Positions 1-12,896 of a stretch of DNA of 64,000 nucleotides are shown in pieces. The notes beneath the pieces were generated by a model. It worked only from the letters and a program-made list of their open reading frames with translations, was not told where the DNA came from and did no database searches. The stretch comes from Tomocerus qinae (lineage: Eukaryota; Arthropoda; Collembola; Entomobryomorpha; Tomoceridae), in NCBI GenBank assembly GCA_020055645.1, contig CM034550.1, positions 11,155,501 through 11,219,500 on the forward strand, written 5' to 3'. Both the position numbers and the translations under genes were made by a program. Numbering within the stretch: the stretch's first letter is position 1; every line of letters begins with the position of its first letter.

Positions 1-1
1 T

Positions 2-202
2 ATCTGTACTGTCTGCAGTGACGGGAAAACACAATTCTCACTGGAATGGTGTGAAAAGGTAATTCTCACAACTTTTTCTCAAAAATTCAAATTTAAGTCC
101 GACGCAATTCCAGATCCAGACGCTTGTTTACGCAATAATAATGATACAAATAAAACAATATCAGATATTCATAATCTCACCATTTGCCAAGATTTAAATT
201 AA
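2..202 (+). CDS. 3' terminal exon of an unidentified gene (partial)
   Basis: An open frame enters from the window edge in frame 2 and runs 66 codons to a TAA at 200-202. It has no initiator, so it is most likely the last exon of a gene that begins upstream. The residues look like protein rather than chance: four cysteines spread along the segment, and three N-glycosylation sequons (NDT, NKT, NLT) clustered near the end. This would fit an extracellular or lumenal C-terminus. No family was recognised. A GT follows position 58 in a splice-like context, so the exon could instead end there. The downstream reading frame stays open for another 47 codons, which argues for a terminal exon. Confidence 0.4.
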   Translation: MCTVCSDGKTQFSLEWCEKVILTTFSQKFKFKSDAIPDPDACLRNNNDTNKTISDIHNLTICQDLN

Positions 203-3200
203 TCCGCCTTATGAAGAACAAAAAATGACTGTAGAAAAGAAACATTGAATTGTTTATGAAATATTTTTATGGTATTGGTACTTGTTACAAGTACATCTTG
301 TTCTGGAACTCATCCGACTACAGATACCTACTGCGTTTTAAAAATCATACCAACAAGTACGCTTTAGAAATGGAAAGATAATCCCAGACAGTAGGTAAGT
401 AGATTCTTTTGGTAGGATTTATTAATTTTTTATTCCGTTTTGAAAACACGTTTCTTCTCCGTGTGCATCAAAATATAAAAATAATAGTACCACTTCGGAA
501 TATTAAAACATTCATTTGTTGTTCCTAAATAAAATGGACAAGTTTGGATTTTCACTTGCATCAAGCAACTTTTTCCGATAGTGGTAAACATTACAATGTA
601 TGATGATGTAGTTTATTTCACAAGTTAGTACTAATTGTTTCTTTAGAGCACGTAATATTTATATTATACTATCATAGGGTAAGCGATGTCAAATATACTC
701 AGACATTTTTATTTTTTGTCGGTCAAAGATTTTTTCCCCATTTGTTTGATGCGATGTAGCAATGCCTTTGACTTTGACCCTGAACCGATATATTTATACA
801 TCAGATGGTTTTAAAACAACAAGAATTTCTGCATAAAATTAGAATTTTAATAATTTCTGTCTTTTTCCCAGACGAATCTTATGAAATTGAATCATAAAAA
901 TGTTTAACAGTCTACTACGTACATTAACATTTATCATCTTTTCACATAGTCATAATATAGTTCAATGATTCGATGTTTAGTCATTAAACTGGCTTTAAGA
1001 AAGATAATTCAGAAATTTCTGCAGATATACCTACTAGGAAATATTGTTGCTCTGGTTGAAAATCTTGTACTAAGAAATGCCGACAACATTTTGCAACATT
1101 TCTCAAAGATTACTTCAAGTTTCAATCTAAACCCCATTTCTCAACCTGCTGTTCGATATAAAATGTTATGAAGATGAGAAGATGTATATAGTTATTATGT
1201 AAATGCATGCGCCACTAGTTTTTAGGCGTGTACAAAATACCCGGAACACTATAGCCCAGCTATCATCATAATAGGATAAGAACTGGTACTAATTCTTATT
1301 CAAACGCGACTTTGTAAGACAAGTTTTTTAGAATGAAACCAGTCAGCTTTTTTTCAGCTCAAGAAGTCAAAATTTGTTTTTGAGCACAGAAACATCATGC
1401 CAGGATGCATTCTCTTATTTTTTAAAACAACTTGTCGCCTCTTTAATTCATTCAAGCATGTATCTCTCCCTGCAGTATCAAAACACAAAGTTGTTTACAT
1501 ACTACCTATTCATTTTTAACAATAACAATTTCTGTCTCATGAATAGTCGTATAATGTCCTCGTATAAGTGTTACGAATAAAATCACACCTCCATATCATA
1601 AACCAAAACAAACTGTTACAATAACAAAAATTCTGAACAAAAATTGTGAAAAACAATTTTTTGTTACCGACCTACCTAAAGTATAGAGTAGAGTGCCTTT
1701 GTGCTATATTATTACGTACATATTTACATATACAAGCATAATAATAAGTAAGCGATATAATTCATAATATTGTATTACCATAAGTTTTAACGCGAAAAAC
1801 AAAAACAAATTTGTTTCAATTTGTACCTTTTTGTTATTACAGTCGGTAAATAAGTAAATTAGCTGCGATAAAACAATGTACAAATTCCTAGATAGGAGAT
1901 TAGATGTGTACAGAGTCCAAAAGCAATTTATTTTAGCTGTACCGCATTATTTTCATGTTTTCAGATTCTCAACTAGGTACTCAGGTACCTAAGGTAGATA
2001 CAGTTAAAAAACACTCACGTCAGAAGTGTAGCATTTTAAGATTGGATTTGCCAAAAGTTAGAAAATAATTATTGCGAAATAAAACTGGAGGAAGTTGTAC
2101 CCATTTAGACAAATTATTACCGTCAGACAGACTACGTAGATACAAAAATGATTATCGTCATTAGTTTTCATGACCATCCTCACGTAGAGAAACGGGTAAA
2201 GTCAACCTATACGAACATATGATTGTAAAATGGTATGGTTGTATTAGCATCAATAAATTATATGCAATTTGCAATTTTCCATTTGCAGATTGCAGTCACC
2301 TTCAAAATTCTATTTTTTGCTAGTTTGCGTGAAGTCTGCTTTAAAAAACTAGATCCATGGGTGCAATTATAATTTACGCTAATAAAAATGCCAATAATTT
2401 ATTCTGCTGGAGACTTCCAGAGTTTTTACTTTCTCAGGAAAAAGGAAAAATGTTTGATCATGCCCCTTCTTAGTCATCTGAATGAATGGCAGAGAGATGT
2501 TAAAGTAAGTACTAATTGGTAGACAATGAGTAAGATAGAGAATTTTCTTGGCAGATTACGGACTACGGTCATCAGGACACATGCCATGTAGTACAAAGTA
2601 CTCAACTACTTAGTTAACTGTCTACTTATCCGCAGAAGACGTACTACACATTAAATACAATGGATAGACGTACGTGTGAGGCATGCAATGTAAATACGTA
2701 GTAATTGTATCAAAAAGTGGTTTTACACAGTACAATTCATAGTAGTTGGTAGATCTAGTGTAAAGACATTACAAAGTACTTTTTCTGACCTGTCAATCCC
2801 ACGTAGAGTATTACTGCATGCAACCGAAGAGCCAGCCAGACAGAAGATGTATAAACAAACTTGTAATAAAAGCAAAATGCTATTTTGTTGCAGTTAGCTT
2901 TCACAGTTGCAGTTCAGCATCCAACCAAAAGAGTCACAGACCAAGACGGGATATAAACCGGCTTCAGTTTCCTTACCTTATACTAATAATCTCAATCTAA
3001 CTCCTCAACGTGTTATCTCTGCCATTCACCTGGACTCAGTTTACCTTTTTATGACATTCTTAATACCAGCTTCTAAACTTCAGTGCAACTTCTATAACGC
3101 CTTTCATTCATAAAACGCTCTTCAAGCAGTTTTCACCAGTGTCCTTTGTTTAGACAGTTTTACGGATTTATAAGTCACCGCCACAGGAAAATCAGTTTCT

Positions 3201-3475
3201 CTTTTCTCTTTGCTTCACTGGACCTTGGACATTCCTATTTGCAAGTAAAATTAACAACTTATTTATTTATAGCCATTACATAATTAGCACTTGTGGTTAG
3301 TATTTACTTCTTTTACGTTGAATTTCGTCACAGTAATAATTCACGCAATACTATAATTACCTTGATCCCATTTAGTTAATGACATTTGCTATAATTTGTG
3401 TCAAAATTAAAACATTTTATCAAACTGATATCCAGTATATTAAATGTGTTCATTCGTTAAATATTTAGATTGAAA
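203..3475. other. Intergenic region without a convincing gene
   Basis: AT-rich sequence between the partial gene and the first CRAL-TRIO gene. Only short open frames (up to 68 codons) occur, with no splice-linked partners and no recognisable protein motifs. The stretch around 2480-2720 is rich in short GTAC/TACT words but has no clear repeat unit. The last few hundred bases probably hold the promoter and 5' UTR of the gene starting at 3476. I saw no core promoter element clear enough to call. Confidence 0.5.
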
Positions 3476-6400
3476 ATGGCTTTACCACCATCGGAAACCG
3501 AACAGGAGATTTTAGTGAAGGTAATCTTGACATTTATCTAATTTTGTTAAATTTAGAGCTGGTTGTAAGCCGTATTATTTTAAAAATCAATTGCTAATAA
3601 TATTATGCAATTATCATATAATTAGATGCTTGAAATGGCTTTGGGACAATAATCTTAGTAATTAAAATGTAATCGTATAGGCCAAAATGAGTCAATTTTT
3701 TCGCTAGACTAGAATAAATCAATACAGGAAAATTATGTTTATTTAACTTTTATATATCGAATTACCTAATTTGTATTTTTATCAGTTGTTTTTGATTCTT
3801 GACAATGCTAGGAACTCTACATGCAATGTATTGCCATATAGTCGTATTATCCCGAAAGACATTAGGTATAGGAAATTGTGGCTTTCCGTTTTTTTCTTAG
3901 CAAAAGCACCAAATTGCATTCCTGATAGGATGTTCTTTAGATGTAGTACGTGAATGAATTCCTCGAAAAGCGTGAAAGAGTTGAAGTGAATAGTAGTAGT
4001 CAGTAGTAGGTCTGTAGCGTCATAATATTTCCTGCCAAGTGTGCATTAATCATTATTAGCTTTAAAGAATGCACAAGAGTTTTTATGCTTGAGTGTTGAG
4101 AGTCAAAAACTCATGATAATAAAAGTTCATAAACTCAGGATGTTTGAGCTGAAGTCACAAACGGAAATCTTCCATTGTAGATTAATGGACAATGAGTGTA
4201 TAGGAACAGTACAGTAAAATAATGTGAGATTCTGTTTTGACGGACACGAAGAGGAGGGAGGGAGTCAGGTAGGAAAAGAAGAAAATTCTAGAGCTTATAA
4301 GCATTCTATCTGAGAAAACAGGTTTATCTTTCGGTAGATCCTATAAAAAATAGCACTGCCTCTTCATTCTCACAAAAATGTTTCATGGTTTATTGTAATT
4401 CTGTACAAAATTGTAACTTAAGTGTAATTATCCATTTTCCTTTATGAACGGGGATAGTTAAATAGATTAAGCACACGTCAACCTAGAAAATGAAGAAAAA
4501 GCAAATGATAATGTTCACTAACCGTTTTTTTGTAGTTTACATATAATTTACCTGAATATTCAGGTTCATACTTAAAAGTACATGTAAACTATTGTTACTA
4601 TTTATGTAGAGTACAATACTGAGATTGATTGTTATTTACTTTTCTCACGGTTAAAAATGACTCTATTGGCATGAATATCTTTCTTTAACATTGCAGTTTC
4701 GCAAACAATTATCAGACTTGGATTTATCTCGAGATTTGTTTCAAGACAGACATCTTATTCGTTGGCTCCGAGGTAAAAACAATAAAACGTGGTTAACTAC
4801 CTTTTTATTAAAAAACAATTCGCCATTTTCACATTCAAAATGTGATAATACAATTTAATTAACCATAATCATTTTGTCTTTTATGGATGCGTAAGATGCG
4901 TTTGTTCTTTACGAGTTTTATCGTATGCTATTATGTCCAAAATTGTGGTTTTTCTCCATAATTGTATTGTGCTCCGGTTTTAGCTTGAAAATGTTTCTTT
5001 CGTGAATATTTACGAAGGCATGGCTCTAATGAAAATCAGATACACATAGAGATACAGCAAAAATCATGATAACAGCTTTCTTTTTTGTTTATGAGCTTTT
5101 TACATGCACTTACCATGATTAAGTAGAATCACATGTAATTAATTCTTAAGAATATTCCCGACTGTATCTGTAGTCGGTGGTATAGACGCAACTTTGACTA
5201 AACCATGGAAAAAAAGTAATGTGAATCGAAATTGAAAGAATTTATGTAACAACTTGAGTTAATGACTCATTGATGTTTTTAGGAGTCTAGAAATACAAGA
5301 TCTATAATAAAAGTGGATGAGAATTTCAATTTTTAATTATTTGTTTTTCTATTGTAGCCCGAGACCTAGATATACCCAAGGCTGAGGCTATGCTTAGAAA
5401 GGTACTTTGTGAACTACATCTAAATTGCAATTATCTAAAAGTTAATATATTTCCTTAAGTGAATGTGTAAATTAATATTTTTAGAATTTGGACTGGAGAG
5501 AAGAAAAAGATATTGACACTGTCTTGAATAATCCTCTTCCCAAGTTTATGCTTGAGGAGTACCCTATAGAAATCTCTGGATTTGACAAAGACGGCGGGGC
5601 TGGTAATTTTTTCATTCTACTATGCGAACATTAATCCGTATTTCATTTTCTAGTTATGCATTATTCCATTACACGTATAATAACCTAACCATTTTGTAAT
5701 TGGGTATGTAGTGGGTGTAGAAGAGTTTCTCGCACTAAAGATCAGACTTTAATAGATTGTTATCTGCCATTTTTATTATATGCGATTGGGGCATTTCTTA
5801 ATGTTTTTATAGATGCTTAGTATTGCGCATTCTAGAAAAATAAAAATGGCCAATGGGAATATTCTTAGGATTTTTCTTATGTTATAAGTATAGCATATCA
5901 AGTAGTCAGCCTTAACTTGCAGAACAATTTTTTACTAATTTTTTACAACTACGAATGTAAAACTAAATAGCAGAAAGGTGTAGAGTTTAGTGGCATGAGT
6001 CATGTTTGATGTGAACAAATAAATTAAATAGTAAAATAATAAGATTATTCCAGAATGCTAAATAGCTGTGGCTGTTATGTTATGTAATGTATTAATGTAA
6101 GAAAGAGTCAGGTCATGGTCGGGAAAACTTCTGAACTCCATGGAGGCTCTGGGAAAACTAAAGTTGGTGATTTCGTATCTTTTCTGCAATCTTTCTACGT
6201 ATGTTTGAGTTATTAGTAGGAAATAATCCAGATTGGTTCTGAGTTCTGCCTACGTAAAGAAGAAAAGCTTTAATTTTAAAAAAATGGTTATGATATAACT
6301 ATTAGTGTAGTAATAATTAAAACTATTATACTTTAGTACATAAACGGGTAAACCCGGATTCCTAAAAAAAATTTTTAAGTACGGTAGGGTGAGAAGTGCC

Positions 6401-7683
6401 TAGGGTGCATTTACATATTGCGTAACTTAAAATTCTATCTGTATGCTGGAAATGTATATTAAAATTTGTGTTTTTTACAGTTGTCGTAGCCCGTTACGGA
6501 AAATGGGATGTTCGGAAATTAGTTGTTGAAAAAGGGATGAAAGAAGAAACCATTCGTATGATATTTTACTATTTTGAACATGTTTACAAAGTTCTGGAGG
6601 AGAAATCCATGAATGGGAAAACCTTTAAACAATTCACCATTATTGGCGACATGGAAGGACTTTCTTTCAAGCAATTCACCTCAGTAGAAAGTAATCTTCG
6701 TTTCAATCGTACCTAATATTTGTTTTCCATTGTTTATTGTAATTTGTGATTCTTTGTTTTGTTTAGTCGCGGAAGTTATCTTGGTCTGTGTGAGAGCATT
6801 TGAAGCAAACTACCCAGAGAGTCTCAATTGTGCCTTTATAGTTAATGGTAAAGATAACAATAAAATGAATGAAATGGTAACCCGTATTTTAAATGTAAAA
6901 TTAATTTATAAAATGCAATTTGTAGCTCCTAGTATTTTTGCACTGTTGTACGGGATGGCAAAACCCTTTTTATCGGAATCAACTGCTCGGAAAATTCAAA
7001 TATTTGGACCGAATTCAAAGAAGTTGGTTCCTGCAATTCTGCAACAGATTGAACCAGACCAATTTCCTGAACAATACGGAGGGTCATGGTTAGGGTCCCG
7101 CGGTATTTATCAGGTACACTATCTATTTAATTAGTAAGAGTGAAAAATGTATTTAATTCTTAGCAAATCATAATTTTATTGGGTTATTAATTCGCAGATG
7201 GAAAATGGAAACAACTGCAACGAAAATGATTCTCTATCTGGATGCCAAGATAACTTTGAAGATTTGGCAAACGTAACTGTAAACGCAGGGTCGACTCTTA
7301 ATTTGCCCTTTGAAATTGAAGTGCCAAAGACAATTTTGAAATATGCCTTTGAGACTGTGGATTATGATATTGGATTTTCTTTGTACTGCGACTATAATGG
7401 AAGCAGGCGTGAGATACGTCCATACGAACGAATTAAATCGCATCTAGGAAAGCATATTCGTTCTGTCATCTGTGATATCCCTGGAAAATGTAAATTATCA
7501 ATTCTCAGAAAGATTTTACAGTAGAATATTAATTTTCTTTGTCTAAAATATATTTATTTTTCTGTAGATGTGCTATCCTTTGACAATACCTACAGTAGAA
7601 TGCGCTCAAAACAACTAAGATACTCCGTCTTCATAACTTCACCCGAAGATGCTGAAGAAGATGAGAAATTTAGCGAATTATAA
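3476..7683 (+). CDS. SEC14-like CRAL-TRIO + GOLD domain protein (389 aa)
   Basis: Lipid-transfer protein of the SEC14L2/3/4 type; the family binds hydrophobic ligands (phospholipids, tocopherol, squalene) in the cytosol. Nine exons join in phase: 3476-3520, 4697-4772, 5358-5401, 5485-5602, 6481-6690, 6767-6847, 6926-7113, 7198-7489, 7568-7683. The N-terminal helical part carries the CRAL-TRIO-N hallmark LIRWLRARDLDIPKAEAML. The lipid pocket follows (KPFLSEST, then PDQFPEQYGG). The C-terminal third is a GOLD beta-sandwich ending in YVLSFDNTYSRMRSK, as in vertebrate SEC14L proteins. The length matches that family (about 400 aa). The start ATG opens a short exon (MALPPSETEQEILVK) ending in phase 0, exactly as in the two paralogues downstream. 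It is the only one of the three local copies with a GOLD domain. Confidence 0.9.
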
Positions 7684-10600
7684 CTCAACCTGTGGGTTAG
7701 AAATTCAGTTTGAAGTTCGGAAAAGTACGGTATAAGAAGAAATAAGTCATTTCTTGTTTTCAACAATGTAAGACTCAATTTAAGTTCCAAAGTCCAAGGC
7801 TCAAATGTCAAGCTGCTACGTATACTCTGCCAGTAAAACTATATTTTCTGCATTGGTGCAGGAAGGTCTCGCTACTATAGTTAGTATTATGTGCTATAGA
7901 CTCCGATTCTCAATGGTGCAGGTGCATAGAATTATATTTACACTATAAAGGGTTTTAGGAAACTGAAAAACAGCTGTTTCTTTGTCTTGTCATTTATAAA
8001 GATTGGAAATCGCCATATAATGCTGTATCCGGACCCTATATAGTAATGAGATTTTCTATCCGGGTGACGAATTATATAACATTGTAGTGTAGTGTTAGAA
8101 GTTAAAATAATACCTGTGATTGTAGACAATTTCCTATAAAGCTACGAACTGAACGAAAACTTCCATTTATTTACTAGTGACTAGTTAGTATTTTTAACCT
8201 GCAGCCATAGAACTGTGTCCATTAAGGGTGGAATGTAAATAAAACGTAGTAGTAGTAATACGTTGTAGTATTTTAGGTACCTAAATAATTTATATAGCCT
8301 TTTATGAATTCTAAGTGCAATATTATAGCCAGTTTTAATAAAATGATGTAAACATTTGTTTAAGACAGGTTTATCACTTTTCTGAATAACAATGTAACTA
8401 TAATTTTAAATTGTATATAAATTATCCAAAGTTCATTGGGTAAAAGGTAACTTGACTTAAATACGTCGTCTCCCCATATGACATCACTTCATACATATTA
8501 GATAAGGTTTTCTGAATAAATTAATTTCAAATGAAGTTTTTATGTCGGCCTGAATTGATTTATTTCTGTCATTTTACTCCGTATTAGTCCTTCATTATAC
8601 AATGATCTCTCTTTGTCCAGAGATTTAATACGAATGTAGATGTTTACATACCAGACAGGAAACTTTAAGACGTTTTCAAACTAATTTTTAAATGCAACAG
8701 GGAAAATCGTTACAAAATTCAACTGGTTTTCCTTCTTCTGAAAATGGCTTGCAACATACTGCATTTTGCAGCAATGGTCAAAACCTTGCCTTACATAATC
8801 TACGTCAAAAACTGCACTTCTCTGACTATATACGATGTATTAAAGTCATGAATATGTATCTGCACTGTACTAGATATATATTATTACTGATACTTTACAA
8901 CTCAGATAGTTTGTTCGTACCCATGAACGTATTTAGAGGGGGCACGGGCCCCCTTAAAAATATTTTTGTCAAAAAATTTTAAAATTCAAAATTTTTTCAT
9001 ATGTTTCCCATGGAGTGGTGTGCCCCTTTGATCAAATTTCTGGATACGAGCCTGGTATATATGTAGTAATGTGATAAATAAAGAACGAGAAATTCCACTG
9101 GTATAATTTAGTTAAAGAAACTTTAAGATTGTGTATATTATATAGTCATATACTAGGCCACCAGTATTGCTACAGAATTTCAAAACTTTTAAATGTCAAC
9201 ATTTAATTTAATTTTAATTTCGAAATAGGCTAATGTTAACCCGTAGTTGTAGGACACTTAATTGCTTTATAAATGCAATATGCATTACATACGCGCTTGC
9301 ACATTGAAACAAAAAGCCGCAAAGCCCATGGCATAAATAGAGACATATAGTTACTTAATACATACAATACATACTTATATTAATATTTTTATAAAGACGA
9401 TAGTTATTACAATAATAAAGGTAATCTACTATTTATATTACATATATTCATATTATGCAAGTTGCTATTTGTACTTTGGAATTGAAAATTATTGTTTCGT
9501 TCACTTATTCATTGTCAAGATAAACTTGACCTTGATATCATAAAAAAGTGCAAATGCAAGATGCAAGTCATCTCACCTCTAATCATACCTAGTACAAGTT
9601 TTCTCAAAGCTACTAAGTAAGAACGTAGAACTCCAAGTCTACTAAGTACAAAGTACTAAGTAAGTACTATGTGTATGTGTATGGCTAATAGCATTAACAC
9701 AATCGATTAATTGTGTACGGGACACAAAATCAATATGGGCTGAATGAAAACTGTACGGGTTGTGTTTAAGCTTTAATTAGCTATTGCGGAATTCGTATTT
9801 ATACAATTTCATACTATGAAGATACCTAATAGGAAAGATATGATCCATCTCAAGCCATCCCTTGCCCTTTTGTATTAATTAAATTTTAATTCTGTACAAC
9901 TAGTTTATTTGGAAGGACATACTGATTGCAGTTGCAGTAGATTTTCTTAATAATAATATTTAACTAAATAAGGTCATTATGTATTTTAATAATAATGATC
10001 TATACCCTTGTAGAAATAAATAGATGCGCTCAGCAGCAGCTTCCTGTCTTGTTTTGGATTTACATTGAGATACCTCCCATACAGAATTCACTTACTGCCT
10101 ATCTGATGATGCCAACACTTTTCCCCATACCCCGTACAGTTTTAAATTAATTTTCACGTAGATCTTCAAGAGAAAAGGATAGTTATATTTTGCATTTCAA
10201 GCTTTGGATTTTTTCTGCTGATCAGGGACAAGTTTCTGTATTAATTTATAAGACAGCAGGATTAAATTCTTCGCATGTATTACTACATTATCCATTTACT
10301 GCCTACGCGGTACAACGTATACATTATTCGACAAATAAGCCTTTCCTTTGCAAAGGAAAACAAACATTTGACTCACGCTGTTAAGGCTATACAATCTAAT
10401 AAACGGCCCGATCTATTTGGAGAATAATAGAGAAAATTGATCCGGAAGATTTATTTGTCTTGTAGCTGCGCATTTGGAAATATATTCTTTCTGTATTACA
10501 GGTAACATACAAAAATAGTGTAGACCCATTGAATAAGTATTCATAACAGAAAATTTGTAATAAAAAATAAATAGAAAAATAATAATAAAAAAATAAATAG

Positions 10601-11412
10601 AAAAATAGCTTAAATCTTAGTGGACCAAACAGCAGAAAATTTGTCCATTAAGTGGAGAGTTTATTCAGATAAATAGAACAGATATTTTTTATTTTAGAAC
10701 TGAAATAGAATTACAAAGGTAATCAAGTCCGGAAGCGTGCGCCTTTAACCTTGTTGAGCAGGTCATGCTGATATGTTTCTGATATTCCTACCTGAATTTA
10801 CTGTATAATAATTTTGTACACTTTTGACCTTTGATTTCAATACATATGCAAAGTATGCGTTAACACTGATCTGAATAATAAAAGCAAGTTCACGTTCGAA
10901 CTTTCGAACAGTAGAAAATCCAATTTAAATTCTATCTCATTCATAATCGCATATATTCAGCTTTTGTGTTTTTTGTTTTCCATAGCCCAGTCAACTACCT
11001 CTTGTAAATAAGTTCAGCAGTTTTATTCTGTAACTAGACCCAGTAGTGTCATAATCTGTTCTGAAAATTATAGGTACATCATTTTTAATTTTGTCCAGGA
11101 AAAACACAAGATATCTGAAGTATTTACAATCATATTTTCCCTGCGTGTTGTAAATAGGCGTCAATGCATGATTACATATAAAGTTAAAAGTTACATAAAG
11201 TGTTCACGCGATAAACTCGAGGTCTTTGTTTTCATTGTATCTAATTCTGATATCAAAAACCTACAATTACAATCTAGAGATAACATGATAACACAAATTC
11301 TTCTTTCTCATAACTTTTATTTCTTGTACACTTTTCCAGGTTACAGATTGTCATCAAAACTAAGTGCGACTCTTGGTTCTCTAGAAATAAATTTCTCATT
11401 TAATTACCCAAG
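7684..11412. other. Intergenic region between CRAL-TRIO paralogues 1 and 2
   Basis: 3.7 kb of AT-rich DNA. It contains a GC-rich remnant at 8928-9053 (listed separately), a GTAC/TACT-rich patch near 9600-9670 and an A/T low-complexity tract at about 10555-10612. No exon with a protein-like frame and splice sites was found. The open frames of 64-96 codons here have no family resemblance. The paralogue starting at 11413 presumably has its promoter or 5' UTR in the last part. Confidence 0.5.
8928..9053. repeat. Degraded hAT-like non-autonomous element (GGGGGC type)
   Basis: A GC-rich patch begins near a CATGAACGTATTTAGAGGGG motif, passes through a G-run/C-run (GGGGGCACGGGCCCCC) and ends TGGATACGAGCCTG. 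The ends are imperfect inverted repeats: CATGAACGTATTTAGA against CAGGCTCGTATCCAGA. The architecture matches the better-preserved elements at 38641-38772 and 60422-60651, which have 8-bp duplications. Here no matching flanking duplication is visible, so the copy is probably old. Boundaries are approximate. Confidence 0.45.
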
Positions 11413-12896
11413 ATGGCAGAAATGACTTTAGAAGAGAAACTTTTAGTAAAAAAGGTAAAATAATTTAAATCCCAAACCAAAACAAAGGATTTCATTTTAT
11501 TTTGTTTCATTTTTAGTTTCGAGAAAATGTACAAGATGTGCTAAGTGATGAATATTCAAAAACTGATCATAATTTGATTCGCTGGATTCGAGGTAAAGTT
11601 TTTAATTTAGTTCCTACGAAGGTATTGCTGAGTATTGATAAAATTGCTACCTTTGATGTTCTTATCTAATTCAGATGAATTATTTTTACAGCCAGAGACT
11701 TGAATTTAGAGAAAGCAGAAGTTATGTTGAGAGATGTAAGTAAAAAATAAAACAAACAAACTTATCTTGGTAAATACCGAAGTCAGAAATGTCAGCTGAA
11801 CTAAAACGTAAAAGTTTCGTATATGGATGACTGATACAAATTTATTTCATCCGAAAAATAACTTCTCTTCAGGATTTTTAATAATTTTTTACAAATATGA
11901 ACTCGTCCCTTGACTTCGATATGAATTCCATGGATCGGTTTGTAAATTGTTAGAGGGGATTCCCTGATAATCACTAATTCACTTCGTCCTTTGATTATAA
12001 AATAAGTCTTGATAATAAATCTTTAATATTTCAGTCAATGAAATGGCGGATGGAAAATAAAATTGATTCGTTGCTCGAACAAACTTTGCCTGAATTCTTT
12101 CACACCAATTATCCTTACAATTTCGACTTAGTAGACAAAGAAGGACGGAGAGGTATTTAAATCATTCACAAATGATACATAGGAATCGATTTTGTATGGC
12201 GCTAATAATAATAATATCATTAATTTACAGTTTTTACAGTACCAATTGGAAGATGGTATGCATTTAAATAATAGCATTAAATTTTGAAGGTTCAAAAATG
12301 GAAATGTAATTTGTTGCTAATCTTTAAGGGATGTAAGAAAAGCAGTGGATGCTGGAAAGACAGATGAGTTTGTTAAATACACAAATACAATGTTTGAAAG
12401 GGCTGTTGCCGCTATTAAGGCAAGCAAATCGTCTAATCCAAATTGGCCACATACACAATTGACAATATTGGTTGATTGGGACGGATTTTCATTTCGGCAA
12501 TTGGTTAATATCAAAGGTATCATCAACTAATGCACTCGTGCTCTAATTTTCAATGCAAAATCTAGTTTACTAATTAATTAAATTAGAAAAACACAATTCA
12601 TTAATTTCTTTATGACAATTTCAGCTGCCCAAGGAATTCTGCAAATGGCTAGCACTTACGAAGCCCATTATCCAGAGATAATGTTTCACTGTATTTTTAT
12701 CAATTGCACTTACGCATTTACAGTTTTCTTCAAACTTTTAAAACCGATTTTGGCACCCAGAACCATGGCTAAGATTGTTACATACGGATGCACCCGTGAA
12801 GAATGGATTCCTGTTGTTCTAGAAGCTATCGATGAAGAACAACTTCCCGAACATTATGGTGGCACAAATACAAAAATAACTTTTCCATGGTTGTAA
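11413..12896 (+). CDS. CRAL-TRIO domain protein, paralogue 2 (254 aa, no GOLD domain)
   Basis: Second tandem SEC14-like lipid-transfer protein. Seven exons: 11413-11454, 11517-11592, 11692-11735, 12035-12152, 12231-12255, 12329-12516, 12625-12896. All phases agree. CRAL-TRIO-N is shown by NLIRWIRARDLNLEKAEVML. The lipid-binding part runs through VPIGRWDVRKAVDAG and KLLKPILAPRTMAKI to DEEQLPEHYGGT. The protein stops 9 residues after the YGGT motif, so the GOLD domain of paralogue 1 is absent. The last exon fuses two segments that are separate exons in paralogues 1 and 3 (no intron after FIN at about 12705). An extra intron splits the GRW tryptophan codon. The first four exons have nearly identical lengths in all three genes (42-45, 76, 44, 118 nt), showing tandem duplication. 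Confidence 0.9.

Noticed and set aside
965..1580. Two 68-codon + strand frames
   Set aside because: No splice partners, no motifs, composition expected of AT-rich non-coding DNA.
8692..8982. 96-codon + frame
   Set aside because: It runs into the degraded hAT-like repeat and has no family resemblance or second exon.
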